Assembly (NCBI RefSeq): GCF_004341205.1 | Contig: NZ_SLUL01000011.1 | Span: 1-64,000 of the forward strand | Length of the DNA stretch: 64,000 nt | Direction: 5' to 3' | Source: Thermolongibacillus altinsuensis | GTDB taxonomy: Bacteria; Bacillota; Bacilli; Bacillales; Anoxybacillaceae | In this document: positions 25,923-33,695 of the stretch, piece after piece | Layout of the letters: every line of letters begins with the position of its first letter | Numbering within the stretch: position 1 is the first letter of the stretch | Notes under the pieces: model-generated | Databases searched by the model: none | What the model saw: only the letters and a program-made list of their open reading frames with translations | Told to the model about the DNA's origin: nothing | Translations under genes and position numbers: made by a program

Positions 25923-26828
25923 ATGCGCGTAACGCAAGGAATGTTAACAGGGAATATGCTTAGAAACTTAAGTGCCAGTTATGCGCGACTAGGCAAATAT
26001 CAAGATCAACTGGCAACAGGGAAAAAAATTAATCGTCCTTCCGATGATCCAGTTATCGCGATGAAAGGAATGGTATATCGCACGAACCTAACGGAAGTTG
26101 AACAGTATAAACGAAACTTCTCCGAAGCATACAATTGGATTGAAAACTCAGATGCAGCGCTTGATAAAGCGACGCAAACACTACAACGCATTCGCGAGCT
26201 TGTGGTACAAGCGAGCAACGATACGTATGAATCGAGCCAACGTGCAGCGATTGCGCAAGAGGTTCAGCAGCTGACAGACCATCTCGTTTCGATTGCAAAC
26301 ACAAAAGTTGGAGATAAATACATTTTTAATGGAACTGATACACTTACAAAGCCTGTTGATTTAACCCAGGCTTCTCCGGTTACATCAAATAATACTAGTG
26401 AGGTAAAAATTGAATTATCAAAAGGGATTTATATTCCAGTAAACGTCAATCCGACAAAAGTATTTAATTACGACAATACGGCAAAAGGAAAAGGATTATT
26501 TAGTGATTTAGAATTTTTAAATAATGACTTAAATGATGCGACAAAATCAGGAAAAGATATAAGCCAATACCTTGGTTATATTGATCAGCATATTAATAAT
26601 TTGCTTAACGCTCGTGCAGAATTGGGTGCTCGTTTGAATCGAATTGAGTTAATGGAAGAAAGAATTGACCAACAGGAAGTCATCGCCAACCGCATTTTAT
26701 CGGATAACGAAGATGCTGACATTGAACGTGTGATCACCGATTTAAAAACGCAAGAAAGCGTGCATCGCGCTGCGCTAGGTGTCGGTGCCCGCATTATTCA
26801 ACCGACGCTTCTTGACTTTTTACGTTAA
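25923..26828 (+). CDS. flgL: Flagellar hook-associated protein 3, FlgL
   Basis: A 301-residue junction protein of the flagellin superfamily. The N-terminal signature MRVTQGMLTGNMLRNLSASYARLGKYQDQLATGKKINRPSDDPV and the C-terminal helix (NRIELMEERIDQQEVIANRILSDNEDADIERVITDLKTQES) are typical. It lies 10 bp behind flgK. Confidence 0.95.
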   Translation: MRVTQGMLTGNMLRNLSASYARLGKYQDQLATGKKINRPSDDPVIAMKGMVYRTNLTEVEQYKRNFSEAYNWIENSDAALDKATQTLQRIRELVVQASNDTYESSQRAAIAQEVQQLTDHLVSIANTKVGDKYIFNGTDTLTKPVDLTQASPVTSNNTSEVKIELSKGIYIPVNVNPTKVFNYDNTAKGKGLFSDLEFLNNDLNDATKSGKDISQYLGYIDQHINNLLNARAELGARLNRIELMEERIDQQEVIANRILSDNEDADIERVITDLKTQESVHRAALGVGARIIQPTLLDFLR

Positions 26829-26858
26829 GCTATCTTGTGAGGACAAGATAGCTTTTCC
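26827..26858 (+). terminator. Stem-loop between flgL and yviE
   Basis: AAGCTATCTTGT pairs perfectly with ACAAGATAGCTT over a 4-nt loop and is followed by TTCC rather than a long T-run. It is probably a weak terminator or RNA-stabilising end. Confidence 0.6.
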
Positions 26859-26876
26859 TCTAGGAGGGAATGAAAT

Positions 26877-27467
26877 ATGCAGCTGCCGCAAATTCGTTTA
26901 CAATCTACCTTTGCAAAAATCGCGATCGAGACAACGCCGCCTGTGCAGGAAATTAAACAGCCGCCAGCCGAGCTTGACCTGCATCAACCTCCGACGGAAA
27001 TGAAGATTGAAACGACACCAGCCAAACTAACCATTGACCAAACGAAAGCATGGGAAGATATGGATTTGAAACATATTTTCCGCCGTATTGAAGAATTTGC
27101 ACAACAAGGTTATGAAGACTGGTTGGAAGGCATTGCCCGCGTGTCTCGACAGGGCGATGAATTAATGAGGATTGAAGACGGCGGTAATCCGATCGCCGAG
27201 CAGGCAAAAGAAAACGGTGAGGATCCAATATATGATTTCAATATTGGCTGGATTCCTTCTCTCTTCAGTGTAAAAACGCATTTTGAACCAGCGAAAGTGC
27301 ACATAGATGTCAAAGTCAATAAACCGATTAATAGCACAAAAATAAACAAGCCGATTATCAACTATACACCTGGAAAAGTGACGATCGATCTTGCGCAGCG
27401 CAATTCGTTAAAAATTGATTTCGTCAACTTACGATTTGTTGGTACTAATTTTGAAATTTCAATTTAA
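26877..27467 (+). CDS. yviE: YviE-like flagellar operon protein (DUF6470)
   Basis: A 196-residue protein rich in short beta-like repeats: the pattern (E/P)-x-x-(P)-x-(E/K)-(L/M)-x-(I/L)-x-x-(T/P) recurs in the first 60 residues (KIAIETTP, EIKQPPAELDL, EMKIETTPAKLTI). It matches YviE of the Bacillus flgL-fliW interval by position and composition. Function unknown. It follows AGGAGGGAATG and precedes fliW by 14 bp. Confidence 0.83.
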   Translation: MQLPQIRLQSTFAKIAIETTPPVQEIKQPPAELDLHQPPTEMKIETTPAKLTIDQTKAWEDMDLKHIFRRIEEFAQQGYEDWLEGIARVSRQGDELMRIEDGGNPIAEQAKENGEDPIYDFNIGWIPSLFSVKTHFEPAKVHIDVKVNKPINSTKINKPIINYTPGKVTIDLAQRNSLKIDFVNLRFVGTNFEISI

Positions 27468-27481
27468 TAAAAAGGTGTGAA

Positions 27482-27919
27482 ATGATGAAAATTAGCACAA
27501 AATATCATGGTGAAGTTGAAATTAATGAAAAAGATATTTTTGATTTCGTGTATGGCATTCCTGGTTTCTTAGACGAAAAACAATTTGTCTTATTGACGAT
27601 TGAGGATAGCCCGTTTGTTATTTTACAATCAGTTAAAACGCCATCACTTGGTTTTGTGATGATTGATCCATTTACATATTTTAAAGATTATGACTTCGAG
27701 CTTGATGAGCAGTCAGTTGCCCAACTGCAGCTGTCTTCGGAAAGAGAAGTCGCGGTATATGTCATTCTCACTGTTGCCGATCCGTTTGACAATACAACCG
27801 CCAACTTGCAAGCGCCGATTGTGTTGAACTATGAAAAGAAACTCGGCAAACAGGTAATTTTAACAAACACACCGTACAAAACGAAACATCGTCTCTTTCC
27901 AGAAAAAGTGACGAAATAA
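27482..27919 (+). CDS. fliW: Flagellar assembly factor FliW
   Basis: A 145-residue protein that binds flagellin and the repressor CsrA in turn, so free flagellin levels control hag translation. Family motifs are IFDFVYGIPGFLDEKQFVLL, LGFVMIDPFTYFKDYDF and the TANLQAPIVLN segment. The second ATG (27485) could also be used. csrA follows after 15 bp and hag after that, giving the complete FliW-CsrA-Hag switch. Confidence 0.95.
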   Translation: MMKISTKYHGEVEINEKDIFDFVYGIPGFLDEKQFVLLTIEDSPFVILQSVKTPSLGFVMIDPFTYFKDYDFELDEQSVAQLQLSSEREVAVYVILTVADPFDNTTANLQAPIVLNYEKKLGKQVILTNTPYKTKHRLFPEKVTK

Positions 27920-27934
27920 AGGAGGCGGGAGCAG

Positions 27935-28168
27935 ATGCTTGTTTTAACACGCAAACTAAAAGAAGCGATTCAAATCGGTGATGACATCGAAATCACCATC
28001 CTCTCCATCCAAGGCGATCAAGTGAAGCTTGGCATCAACGCGCCGAAACACGTCGAAATTCATCGGAAAGAAGTTTATCTCGCCATTCAAAAAGAGAATA
28101 GTGAAGCGTCTCTCGCCTCTAAAAATTTACTACAAAAATTAAATGAACAAATAAAACGATCCCTCTAA
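27935..28168 (+). CDS. csrA: RNA-binding translational regulator CsrA
   Basis: A 77-residue carbon storage regulator ([25 protein letters not shown] ... [19 protein letters not shown]). It dimerises and binds GGA motifs in RNA hairpins. The hag leader just downstream has such a hairpin and a GGA-containing Shine-Dalgarno. It starts behind AAAGGAGGCGGG. Confidence 0.96.
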   Translation: MLVLTRKLKEAIQIGDDIEITILSIQGDQVKLGINAPKHVEIHRKEVYLAIQKENSEASLASKNLLQKLNEQIKRSL

Positions 28169-28192
28169 CAAAACTAGAGGGATTTTTGTTTT
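28159..28192 (+). terminator. Terminator after csrA
   Basis: ATCCCTCTA pairs with TAGAGGGAT and is followed by TTTTGTTTTT. The csrA stop codon lies inside the left arm. Confidence 0.88.
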
Positions 28193-28238
28193 TATACAAA
28201 AATGGACAATTTTTTATAAAAAAATTCTATAAAAGTAT

Positions 28239-28265
28239 TAAACAAGGATAATTTACTGACGATAA
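28239..28265 (+). promoter_or_regulatory. SigD promoter for hag
   Basis: TAAA (28239-28242), 15 bp, then GACGATAA (28258-28265), one base from the SigD -10 consensus GCCGATAA. Confidence 0.85.
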
Positions 28266-28330
28266 TAAAAGTGGAAGCAGGATAGAGACGAAAGGCGGCC
28301 GACTTTCTTCCTATCCGCAAATCTATCATT

Positions 28331-28364
28331 CCACAAGGATGTGGAAGAAAAAATTTCAAGGAGG
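28331..28364 (+). promoter_or_regulatory. hag: CsrA-binding sites in the hag leader
   Basis: The hairpin CCACAAGGATGTGG (28331-28344) shows AAGGAT in its loop, the form CsrA prefers. A second GGA lies in the Shine-Dalgarno AAGGAGG (28358-28364). The pair matches the known two-site arrangement of the B. subtilis hag leader. A larger GGATAG/CTATCC stem lies upstream at about 28279-28318. Confidence 0.75.
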
Positions 28365-28372
28365 AAAAGGAT

Positions 28373-29068
28373 ATGAGAATTAATCACAATATTTCAGCGT
28401 TGAACACATATCGTCAATTAGCGTTCAACAATACGCAAGCAGCAAAAAACATGGAAAAACTTTCTTCTGGTCTTCGTATTAACCGCGCTGGCGACGACGC
28501 GGCAGGTCTTGCGATCTCGGAAAAAATGCGCGGGCAAATTCGTGGATTGGAAATGGCTGCGAAGAACTCACAAGACGCAATCTCGTTAATCCAAACAGCA
28601 GAAGGGGCATTAAACGAGACTCATGCAATCCTGCAACGCATGCGTGAGTTAGCGGTTCAAGGTGCGAACGACACAAATACTACTGCAGACCGCGACAACA
28701 TCCAAGACGAGTTAAACCAATTGCTGTCTGAAATTGACCGCATTGCTAATACTACAGAATTTAACACGAAAAAGTTATTAAACGGTGGTTTCAGTGCTAC
28801 ATTCCAAGTAGGTGCAAACGATAACCAAATCATTACGTTGTCTATTAATACAATGAACGCTTCGTCACTTACGATTTCCGGTATATCTGTTGGTTCAAAC
28901 TCACTAGCTAGCCAAGCTATTGCATCTATTGATAGTGCAATTAGTGCAGTATCTAAAGAACGTTCTAAACTTGGTGCATATCAAAACCGTTTAGAGCACA
29001 CAATTAATAACTTAGGAACATCTGCAGAAAACTTAACAGCTGCTGAATCTCGTATCCGTGACGTTGAT
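28373..29068 (+). CDS. hag: Flagellin Hag, 5' exon (residues 1-232)
   Basis: The filament protein; the N-terminal D0/D1 region is MRINHNISALNTYRQLAFNNTQAAKNMEKLSSGLRINRAGDDAAG. The exon ends at GTTGAT in the C-terminal D1/D0 region (SRIRDVD). Translation without splicing would run into the intron, add YALVA and stop at 29084-29086. Joined to 29436-29549 it gives a 269-residue flagellin ending DVD-MAKEMMEFTKNNIL...LQLLR, with intact conserved ends. The central variable domain is short. Controlled by SigD, CsrA and FliW, and now also by RNA splicing. Confidence 0.95.
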
Positions 29069-29435
29069 TATGCCTTAGTTGCCTAAGCAGCGACAGGCAC
29101 AGTCGTCCTAGCTGGAAACGGCTAGGAGTATCACCGGGTGAATTGCTGGAAACCCCTTAGAGCCTTTGACGCCACAACGTAGCTGGAAACGGCAAGCGTG
29201 ATGGCTTGAGAAGTCAAAGGATTGGGCAACCAGCAGCCAAGCTCCTGTCCCGAAAGGGTGGAGAAGGTTCAACGACTAGGACATACCGCCTAAGGCGAGA
29301 AGCTATGGCGATGAAGTCCGTAGGGTGGACAGGATTCCTCCATCGTCCTGTATCATCCGAAGCGCCCGGCCCCTAACAGGTAAAGCTGAGGGTGAAGATG
29401 TAGTCTTGTCCCTACACGAAAGTGAGGGTGGCACG
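29069..29435 (+). ncRNA. Group I self-splicing intron in hag
   Basis: A 367-nt intron with no endonuclease gene. P1: exon ...TGAT/intron TATGCC pairs with GGCACA-GTCG (29096-29105), which places the required U-G pair exactly at the splice site (T29068 with G29102). P2: CCTAGC/GCTAGG (29107-29126). P4: GCTGG (29144-29148) with CCAGC (29230-29234); the Q-like element is CAGCAGCCAAG. R: TTCAACGACTAGG (29268-29280); S: AAGATGTAGTC (29395-29405); P7 pairs GACTA with TAGTC and forms the G-binding site. P9 has a GAAA loop (29410-29428). The terminal omegaG is G29435. Confidence 0.93.
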
Positions 29436-29549
29436 ATGGCCAAAGAAATGATGGAGTTCACGAAGAATAACATCCTTACTCAAGCAGCACAAGCGATGTT
29501 GGCTCAAGCAAATCAGCAGCCACAAGCAGTTCTTCAATTACTTCGCTAA
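29436..29549 (+). CDS. hag: Flagellin Hag, 3' exon (residues 233-269)
   Basis: The exon encodes MAKEMMEFTKNNILTQAAQAML then ...PQAVLQLLR, the universal C-terminal D0 helix of flagellin, needed for export and polymerisation. It starts with ATG by chance of the reading frame, with a weak GAGGGTGG upstream in the intron, so a stray 37-residue peptide could be made from unspliced RNA. Confidence 0.93.
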   Translation: MAKEMMEFTKNNILTQAAQAMLAQANQQPQAVLQLLR

Positions 29550-29558
29550 TATAATCAA

Positions 29559-29634
29559 GTCCCTCTTCTTAGAAGAGGGACGTTTAAAAAAGTATCGTGT
29601 CTTTCCGACGATAAGAATGACACGATATTTTTTT
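29559..29634 (+). terminator. Two tandem terminators after hag
   Basis: First stem: GTCCCTCTTCT/AGAAGAGGGAC (29559-29581, 1-nt centre, so the real loop opens inward) with a short T-run. Second stem: TATCGTGTC/GACACGATA (29593-29627) followed by TTTTTT. They isolate the highly expressed hag mRNA from the glycan island. Confidence 0.85.
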
Positions 29635-29665
29635 AAGCGAGTTAATTAAAAAAAGGATGTGTACC

Positions 29666-31591
29666 ATGAAACCGTTATTATCGTTATGTATGATTGTGAA
29701 AAATGAAGAAAAAGTACTAAAACGTTGTCTTGATTCTGTATATGGTATTGTTGATGAAATCGTTATTGTTGATACTGGCTCAACTGATTCTACAAAAGAA
29801 ATTGCTCTAAAGTATGTAGATAAAATATATGAATTTGAGTGGACAAATAGCTTTGCAGATGCCCGAAATTACGCACAGAAGCAGGCGAATGGAGAATGGA
29901 TCTTGGTTCTTGATGCAGATGAGTATGTTGATAGGGAAAGTTTGCAACAATTAATAACGATATTAAAAAACTCAAAAGAAGATATAGATGGTTATGATGT
30001 AACAATCTATAACTTTATGGGGACGTATGGAGAGCGTGTTCTTCAGCACAATAGTACAAGAATATATCGAAACGCTCCGAATATTTCTTATTACCGTTCG
30101 ATTCATGAACAGCTCAAAAAAGAGGGGGAAGAAGGTCTAATAACGGAATCAATTCCTTTTATTATTTATCATTCGGGATATATGGTTCAAACTGTTAAAG
30201 AAAAGAATAAGCATGATCGAAATGCACCGTTGCTTGAAAAAGAGCTAAGTTCTTCTGAAAGTGGATTTGATTACTTCAATCTAGCTAATGAATATATTTC
30301 CAAAGCAGAAGTTGAGGAGGCGTTAAAATATTATTTAAAGGCCTATAAGTTGAAGCCCGACTTTAGGTTTAACTGGGTTTCTATGTGTGTTGTTCAAATT
30401 ATTTTGTGTTTGAAATATTTAGAAAGATTTCATGATGCTTTGAATGTGATAAGTGATGCTGAGAATATTTACAGTGAGACTCCAGATTTTAAATATTTAA
30501 GAGGTGAAATTTACTACCTGCAGCATAGATACGATGATGCCTTAGAAGTTTTAACAGAGTTAGTAAACAATAAACATAAATATCAAAAATTTATAAAGAG
30601 CATCGAGTATTTAGAGTATGATCCGCACATTTTACTTGGGCATATTTACAAATATAAAGGAAATATCCAAGAGGCTGTTCGTCATTATACTAGTGCGTTG
30701 TCTATAAATAATAAAAGCTATGAAGCGTTATATAATGTTTTAGGGTTATTGGCTAAATTTCATTCTGAAGATGAGATTATCCAATTCCTAGAAAAAAGAA
30801 ATTGGTTTATTAATGAAAGAGATATATCACTGCTGTTAAGAATTGTCCTTAGCCTAGGTCTGGAAACGGTTGCTGAATATTATATTTCCAAGTTAAAAGA
30901 AGAGACACTTAGAAAAGGATTTCAAATTAAGCTAAATATTATAAAAGGGGAATACGAAGAAGCGATTAAACAATTAATGAGCGGTTCTTTATATTCGTTA
31001 GAAACTTATATAAAGAATGGTTGTTTAGATTTATATGATATTTTAATTGCTTCCCTAGGCGCTGGAAAATCAGAGGTTATTCGGCTGTTAATCCATATTG
31101 TTCGTGATGAAAAAGAAAAAGAATTTTTATTATTTATCATAAATGAAACAGATCATATCCCAGAACAGACTTTTTATTTGCAGCTGATTGAACGAACGCT
31201 CCAGCTTAAAAAGTATGATTTATTCGAACAATTAATATCCCTAAAAGATAAGTTTGAAAATAAAATTAATCTTTATCTCGGTCATCTGCTTCATCGTTAT
31301 GAATTTATTGAGGTCGCTCTGGACTTTTATCAAAGTGTTGAGGATTTTAATGATTTAGATGCGCAAGGTTTTGCAAATATTATCGAAGGATTAGCAATCA
31401 GAAACCAAATTACAGAGGCGATCCAGTACGGATTATTAGGAATTAATTTTGGTCATAACGATTTTCGATTATATAAATATGTATTAGAGTTAATGAAACT
31501 AAACGGAATGACGTCGGAAAGAAACAATATATTGGAAAAAGCAAAAAATATTTACCCTGATAGTAAATGGTTGATGCAACAGGGGAATTAA
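29666..31591 (+). CDS. Family 2 glycosyltransferase with C-terminal TPR-like repeats
   Basis: A 641-residue cytosolic protein. Residues about 1-200 are a GT-A glycosyltransferase of family 2 (LSLCMIVKNEEKVLKRCLDSV, IVDTGSTDSTKEIA, the DxD-type VLDADEYVD). The rest (about 200-640) is helical with TPR-like units (ALKYYLKAYKLKPDF, ALEVLTELVNN, AVRHYTSALSINNKSYEALYN). Such GT2-TPR proteins are common next to flagellin genes and in S-layer loci. Immediately following hag suggests that flagellin is the acceptor, which is inference. The start at ATG 29666 is favoured by its spacing to AAAAGGA. Confidence 0.87.
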   Translation: MKPLLSLCMIVKNEEKVLKRCLDSVYGIVDEIVIVDTGSTDSTKEIALKYVDKIYEFEWTNSFADARNYAQKQANGEWILVLDADEYVDRESLQQLITILKNSKEDIDGYDVTIYNFMGTYGERVLQHNSTRIYRNAPNISYYRSIHEQLKKEGEEGLITESIPFIIYHSGYMVQTVKEKNKHDRNAPLLEKELSSSESGFDYFNLANEYISKAEVEEALKYYLKAYKLKPDFRFNWVSMCVVQIILCLKYLERFHDALNVISDAENIYSETPDFKYLRGEIYYLQHRYDDALEVLTELVNNKHKYQKFIKSIEYLEYDPHILLGHIYKYKGNIQEAVRHYTSALSINNKSYEALYNVLGLLAKFHSEDEIIQFLEKRNWFINERDISLLLRIVLSLGLETVAEYYISKLKEETLRKGFQIKLNIIKGEYEEAIKQLMSGSLYSLETYIKNGCLDLYDILIASLGAGKSEVIRLLIHIVRDEKEKEFLLFIINETDHIPEQTFYLQLIERTLQLKKYDLFEQLISLKDKFENKINLYLGHLLHRYEFIEVALDFYQSVEDFNDLDAQGFANIIEGLAIRNQITEAIQYGLLGINFGHNDFRLYKYVLELMKLNGMTSERNNILEKAKNIYPDSKWLMQQGN

Positions 31592-31604
31592 GAGGGAGAC
31601 TTAC

Positions 31605-33695
31605 ATGAAAACTAGTATTATCATTCTCACTCACAATCAATTGGATTATACAAAACAGTGCATAGAAAGTATTGATAAATATACAAAAGAAGGAAGTTAC
31701 GAAATTATTATCGTTGATAACCACTCTACTGATGGTACGGTAGAGTGGTTAAAACAACAAAATAACTTGAAGGTAATCTTCAATAATGAAAATCTAGGTT
31801 TTCCAAAAGGATGTAATCAAGGAATTGAGATTGCGACGGGGGAAAACATTCTTCTTTTAAACAATGATACGATAGTCACGAAAAATTGGTTGGATAATTT
31901 ATTGACATGTTTATATAGCTCTGATGATATTGGAGCAGTAGGACCAGTAACTAATTCGGCGGCTTATTATTCAACCATTCCTGTAAACTATACGTCGATT
32001 GATGAAATGCATCAATTTGCTGCAAGTTATAATGTATCAGATCCTAATAAATGGGAAGAACGGTTAAAACTCATTGGTTTTTGCATGCTGATTAAAAAAG
32101 AAGCGGTTGATAAAGTCGGTTTACTTGATGAACGGTTTACACCAGGGAATTTCGAGGATGATGATTATTCTGTTCGTTTGCGTAAAGCAGGATACCGTTT
32201 AATGCTTTGTAAAGATACGTTTATTCATCACTATGGGAGTGTATCCTGGGAAAAGTATGCAGATACATTTAACAGAGTTTTGCCTGAAAACGAAAAAAAA
32301 TTTAAGGAAAAATGGGGGACAGATGTAAATTCATACAGAATTGAGCACGAAATGGTTGAGTTGATTACTGCTTCTAAAGAAAAAGCCATTCAAGTTCTCC
32401 ACATTGGTTGCGGATCGGGTGGCACTTTATTAAAAGTGAAACATGAATATCCTTTAGCACAATTATATGGTATAGAGAACAATCCCTTTTCAATTGAAGA
32501 AGCCAGCCGATTTGCTAGAGTTACTAGCAGTTTTGAGGATGAGGAGATACGGGAAAGAAAGTTTGATGTCATTTTATTTAGTGATAATGATAATGACTTT
32601 AAGATAGATGAATCGTTATTAAAATTTGTTAAAGAACATCTTAAGAAAAATGGGATATTTATTGCTAAAGTTCCTAATATTGGCCACTATCTAGTGATTC
32701 AAGATTTGTTAAATGGTCATAATCCTTGTGAGAAATGTAACATGTATAGTTTTTCACAAATTAAAAATTTACTAAAGAATGCTGGTTTTAAAGTTTCAAT
32801 ATCTGGCTTAAAACCTTTTATTAGCGATGATCAACAGCAATTTATCAATAAACTTATTGCTGTGCGTGGCGATGCTATTCGCCCGATGTTAGAATCAAGC
32901 TACTTTTTAGTTTCTGGTCAATTAGAGAATGGGCAACTTTTGTCTTTACTAAATAAATTAGCTTCGGAACAAAGTAATGACTCAAAAGTATTAGAAGAGT
33001 TAAATCATTATCCAATGGAACACATTATTACTACAGTTAAAGAAAATTATCATTCATCTGTTACCATGCTTAATAAAATTGCTATTGAAAATTTTGCGGC
33101 AGGAAATCATGAACACGTTCTTCCTTATCTGCAAGCTGCTTTTGAGGAAGAACCAGATAATACGGATACTCTTTATAACTTAGCGTTTGTGTTAAATGCA
33201 TATGGAGAGAAAGAATTAGCTAACCGATATCTTTCTCTAATTAAGAATCCGGATGATGAAGTACAAAAATTATTTGAAGAAATAAATGAAAGACCATTAA
33301 AAAAGATTCAAGAGCTAAAATTTTTATTGCGCCGACTAGAATTCGACATAGATTTAGAAGAAACAAAACAGATGATTGTTCATAAACTTACGCAAAATGA
33401 AATAGAAGAACAATTAATTAAAGAAGTGATAAATACAAGTATCATTGACAAAATCAAAGTATTGCAATCGATAGCCATTATCTGTTTTGAGCAGGGACTT
33501 CATGAGCAAGTATTACCGTATTTGCAAGCAGCTTATGAACTCGATAAAGCTAACGAGGATACTCTCTATAATCTCGGTTATGTATTGTTATATTATGGAG
33601 AAAACGAATTGGCAGAAAGATTTTTACAGCAAATTCAGCAACCTGACGAACAAGTATTAGATTTATTAAGGGTTGCAAGAGGAGAGTCTTTGTGA
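31605..33695 (+). CDS. Fusion protein: family 2 glycosyltransferase, SAM methyltransferase and TPR
   Basis: A 696-residue three-part protein. Residues about 1-235 are a GT2 domain of rhamnosyltransferase/WbbL type (SIIILTHNQLDYTKQCIESI, IIIVDNHSTDGTVEWL, LLNNDTIV, GNFEDDDYSVRLRKAGY). About 250-410 is a class I methyltransferase-like domain (VLHIGCGSGGTLLKV, then YSFSQIKNLLKNAGFKV). The rest holds two TPR-like groups sharing the phrase HEHVLPYLQAAFEEEPDNTDTLYN / HEQVLPYLQAAYELDKANEDTLYN. It probably adds a sugar and methylates it. The acceptor is unknown. Confidence 0.85.
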   Translation: MKTSIIILTHNQLDYTKQCIESIDKYTKEGSYEIIIVDNHSTDGTVEWLKQQNNLKVIFNNENLGFPKGCNQGIEIATGENILLLNNDTIVTKNWLDNLLTCLYSSDDIGAVGPVTNSAAYYSTIPVNYTSIDEMHQFAASYNVSDPNKWEERLKLIGFCMLIKKEAVDKVGLLDERFTPGNFEDDDYSVRLRKAGYRLMLCKDTFIHHYGSVSWEKYADTFNRVLPENEKKFKEKWGTDVNSYRIEHEMVELITASKEKAIQVLHIGCGSGGTLLKVKHEYPLAQLYGIENNPFSIEEASRFARVTSSFEDEEIRERKFDVILFSDNDNDFKIDESLLKFVKEHLKKNGIFIAKVPNIGHYLVIQDLLNGHNPCEKCNMYSFSQIKNLLKNAGFKVSISGLKPFISDDQQQFINKLIAVRGDAIRPMLESSYFLVSGQLENGQLLSLLNKLASEQSNDSKVLEELNHYPMEHIITTVKENYHSSVTMLNKIAIENFAAGNHEHVLPYLQAAFEEEPDNTDTLYNLAFVLNAYGEKELANRYLSLIKNPDDEVQKLFEEINERPLKKIQELKFLLRRLEFDIDLEETKQMIVHKLTQNEIEEQLIKEVINTSIIDKIKVLQSIAIICFEQGLHEQVLPYLQAAYELDKANEDTLYNLGYVLLYYGENELAERFLQQIQQPDEQVLDLLRVARGESL

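Noticed and set aside
28373-29549. hag as a frameshifted or broken pseudogene
   Set aside because: The intervening sequence has the conserved group I intron elements, and exact removal restores a normal flagellin.
29325-29549. Separate 74-residue gene
   Set aside because: It is the 3' exon of hag read with the end of the intron in frame.
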